From assembly GCA_015655365.1 (NCBI GenBank), contig JAATFE010000409.1, positions 1-6,323 of the forward strand: a stretch of 6,323 nt of DNA, given 5' to 3'. Source of the DNA: Terriglobales bacterium. Lineage in GTDB: Bacteria > Acidobacteriota > Terriglobia > Terriglobales > Acidobacteriaceae. The notes under the pieces were generated by a model. That model was not told the origin of the DNA and did no database searches. It saw nothing but the letters and a program-made list of their open reading frames with translations. A program made the translations under genes and the position numbers. Of the stretch, positions 4,899 to 6,323 are shown piece by piece (position 1 is the stretch's first letter; each line of letters opens with the position of its first letter).

Positions 4899-6323
4899 AC
4901 AGACGCTTCCCCTGAAAGAGCGCATGAAGATTGCGCGCACCCACATGCCGGAGTTGGATGCGGAGCTGCGCAGCCGCAACTTTGAAGAGGTAAACCTGGG
5001 CCTGCCCGTCGCCGACGCCATCACCGAGGCGACGCGCTGCCTGGCCTGCGCCAAGCCGGCCTGCGTGAATAAGTGCCCGGTGGGCGTCAAGATCAAGGAT
5101 GTGGTGGCGCTGATCCATGCGGGCGACTATCTCGCTGCCGCCGCCAAGCTGCGCGAAGATAACTCGCTGCCCGCCATCACCGGCCGCGTTTGCCCGCAAG
5201 AAAATCAGTGCGAAGGCGGATGCGTGCTGGGCAAGAAGGGCGCATCGGTAGCCATCGGCAACCTGGAGCGCTTTGTGGCCGACTTCGAGCGGCTGAGCGG
5301 CCAGCTTGGCCTGCCCGTGAACGCGCCGGCTACCGGCAAGAGCGTGGCCATTGTCGGCAGCGGCCCGGCCGGACTCTCGGCCGCGGGCGACCTGATCCAG
5401 AAGGGCCACCGCGTGCGCGTCTTCGAGGCTCTGCACGAACTGGGCGGCGTTCTCGTCTACGGCATTCCCGAGTTCCGTCTGCCCAAGGAGATTGTCAGAG
5501 GCGAAGTAGACAACCTGCGCAAGATGGGCGTCGAGTTCGAGACCAATGTGGTTGTGGGCAAAAGCGTCACCATCGACGAACTGATGCGGGACGAGCACTT
5601 CGACGCGGTGTTTGTCGCCACCGGCGCGGGCTTGCCGCAATTCCTCAACATTCCCGGCGAACACCTCAATGGCGTCTACTCGGCCAACGAGTTTCTTACT
5701 CGCGTGAACTTGATGCGCGCCTACCAACCTGACGAATACGACGAGCCGGTCTACGACTGCCGCGATCGCGACGTAATCGTGGTGGGCGGCGGCAACACGG
5801 CCGTGGACGCGGTGCGCACCGCAAAGCGTTTGGGCGCGCGCACGGCTACGCTGGTCTACCGGCGTTCCGAAGCGGAGATGCCGGCGCGCCTCGAAGAAGT
5901 GAAGCACGCGCAACAGGAAGGCATCGAGTTCCGCATGTTGACCGCGCCGGTCGAGTTGGTCGGCGACGAGAAGGGCTGGCTCACCGGGGCCAAGTGCACG
6001 CAGATGGAACTGGGCGCGCCCGACGCCAGCGGCCGCCGCAGCCCCATAGCGATCAAAGGCTCGGAGTTTATCCTGCCCGCCAACGTAGTTATTATCGGCG
6101 TGGGCACCACGGCCAATCCGCTGATCCAGAGCACGACTCCGGACCTGAAGACCACCCCCCGCAACTACATCGTGGCCGATCCCGAGACGACGCGCACTTC
6201 CAAGCGTGGCGTCTTTGCCGGCGGCGACATTGTGACCGGCGGCGCGACGGTAATTCTGGCCATGGGCGCGGGCCGCAAGGCCGCCTCTTCGATCCATGCG
6301 TATCTGACGAGCGGAGAGTGGGA
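4891..6323 (+). CDS. nfnB: NfnB/SudA-type large subunit (GltD-like iron-sulfur flavoprotein), 3' end outside window
   Basis: There are 477 codons from TTG 4891 with no stop before the window ends; relatives are about 460-490 residues, so only the tail is missing. The product is a cytosolic NADPH-binding FAD protein of the glutamate synthase small-subunit family. Paired with NfnA it should couple NADH and reduced ferredoxin oxidation to NADP+ reduction, or the reverse. The N-terminal iron-sulfur domain has Cys50, 53, 58 and 62 (C-x2-C-x4-C-x3-C) and Cys101, 107 and 111, with Glu104 between them. Only seven cysteines serve two expected [4Fe-4S] clusters, so a non-cysteine ligand such as Glu104 is likely. 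The FAD Rossmann motif is VAIVGSGPAG (152-161). The NADPH domain has VVGGGNTAVD (297-306) and YRRSE (323-327), whose arginines suit NADPH. The second FAD motif is FAGGD (442-446). The gene overlaps nfnA by 8 nt. It is often annotated gltA/gltD, but no large glutamate synthase gene is seen and the nfnA partner favours Nfn. Confidence 0.92.
   Translation, partial: MPEQTLPLKERMKIARTHMPELDAELRSRNFEEVNLGLPVADAITEATRCLACAKPACVNKCPVGVKIKDVVALIHAGDYLAAAAKLREDNSLPAITGRVCPQENQCEGGCVLGKKGASVAIGNLERFVADFERLSGQLGLPVNAPATGKSVAIVGSGPAGLSAAGDLIQKGHRVRVFEALHELGGVLVYGIPEFRLPKEIVRGEVDNLRKMGVEFETNVVVGKSVTIDELMRDEHFDAVFVATGAGLPQFLNIPGEHLNGVYSANEFLTRVNLMRAYQPDEYDEPVYDCRDRDVIVVGGGNTAVDAVRTAKRLGARTATLVYRRSEAEMPARLEEVKHAQQEGIEFRMLTAPVELVGDEKGWLTGAKCTQMELGAPDASGRRSPIAIKGSEFILPANVVIIGVGTTANPLIQSTTPDLKTTPRNYIVADPETTRTSKRGVFAGGDIVTGGATVILAMGAGRKAASSIHAYLTSGEW

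Noticed and set aside
3801..5096. 431-codon open frame on the minus strand opposite nfnA and its upstream region
   Set aside because: It is a shadow of nfnA with low-complexity His/Gly/Ala/Arg composition; its C-terminal part runs through the divergent promoter region and the TA -10 box.
4804..6297. 497-codon open frame on the minus strand opposite nfnB
   Set aside because: It lies antisense to the conserved flavoprotein gene, has no recognisable motif, and owes its openness to G/C-ending codons on the coding strand.
4891..6323. True small subunit (GltD) of NADPH glutamate synthase
   Set aside because: No gltB-like gene is adjacent in the window, and the immediate upstream overlapping partner is an NfnA-type subunit; the GltD resemblance is explained by common ancestry.

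Overview
The window is GC-rich bacterial DNA from the chromosome of a saccharolytic heterotroph. The best guess is an Acidobacteriota (Terriglobia-like) genome. The grounds are a secreted glycoside hydrolase family 3 (GH3) enzyme with a PA14 insert, the style of the two flavoprotein genes, and a dispersed 'TGTCATyCTGA...GAAGGATC' intergenic repeat of a kind I recall as common there. The taxonomic call is inference and could be wrong.

Layout. Bases 1-81 hold the last codons of an unidentified plus-strand gene. Bases 82-510 are non-coding and carry an imperfect inverted-repeat element (143-297) and the ribosome binding site of the next gene. Bases 511-3222 encode a complete, exported two-domain GH3 beta-glycosidase (most like beta-xylosidases/beta-glucosidases) with an inserted PA14 domain and a C-terminal fibronectin III-like domain. 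A perfect 14-bp hairpin (3236-3268) follows and appears to end transcription from both sides. On the minus strand lies a compact type II toxin-antitoxin operon: a ribbon-helix-helix antitoxin (3769-3542), then a RelE/ParE-family toxin (3558-3292) that overlaps it by 17 nt and starts with TTG. Its control region has a consensus TATAAT box fused to a perfect 16-bp palindrome, a likely autoregulatory operator.

Divergent from the TA operon, on the plus strand, is a two-gene flavoprotein operon. The first gene (4002-4898) encodes a PyrK/ferredoxin-NADP reductase-like [2Fe-2S] flavoprotein. The second (TTG start at 4891, 8-nt overlap, open at the window end) encodes a GltD-like flavoprotein with two iron-sulfur cluster motifs. 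Together they match NfnAB/SudBA, the NADH-dependent reduced ferredoxin:NADP+ oxidoreductase that can bifurcate electrons. They would act in cytosolic redox balance and have no direct link to the GH3 enzyme.

I found no wholly new system. The points most worth checking are the Nfn-type pair, the TA promoter/operator, the repeat element and the paired TTG-start gene overlaps. Very long open frames on the opposite strand of both main coding blocks are codon-bias shadows.
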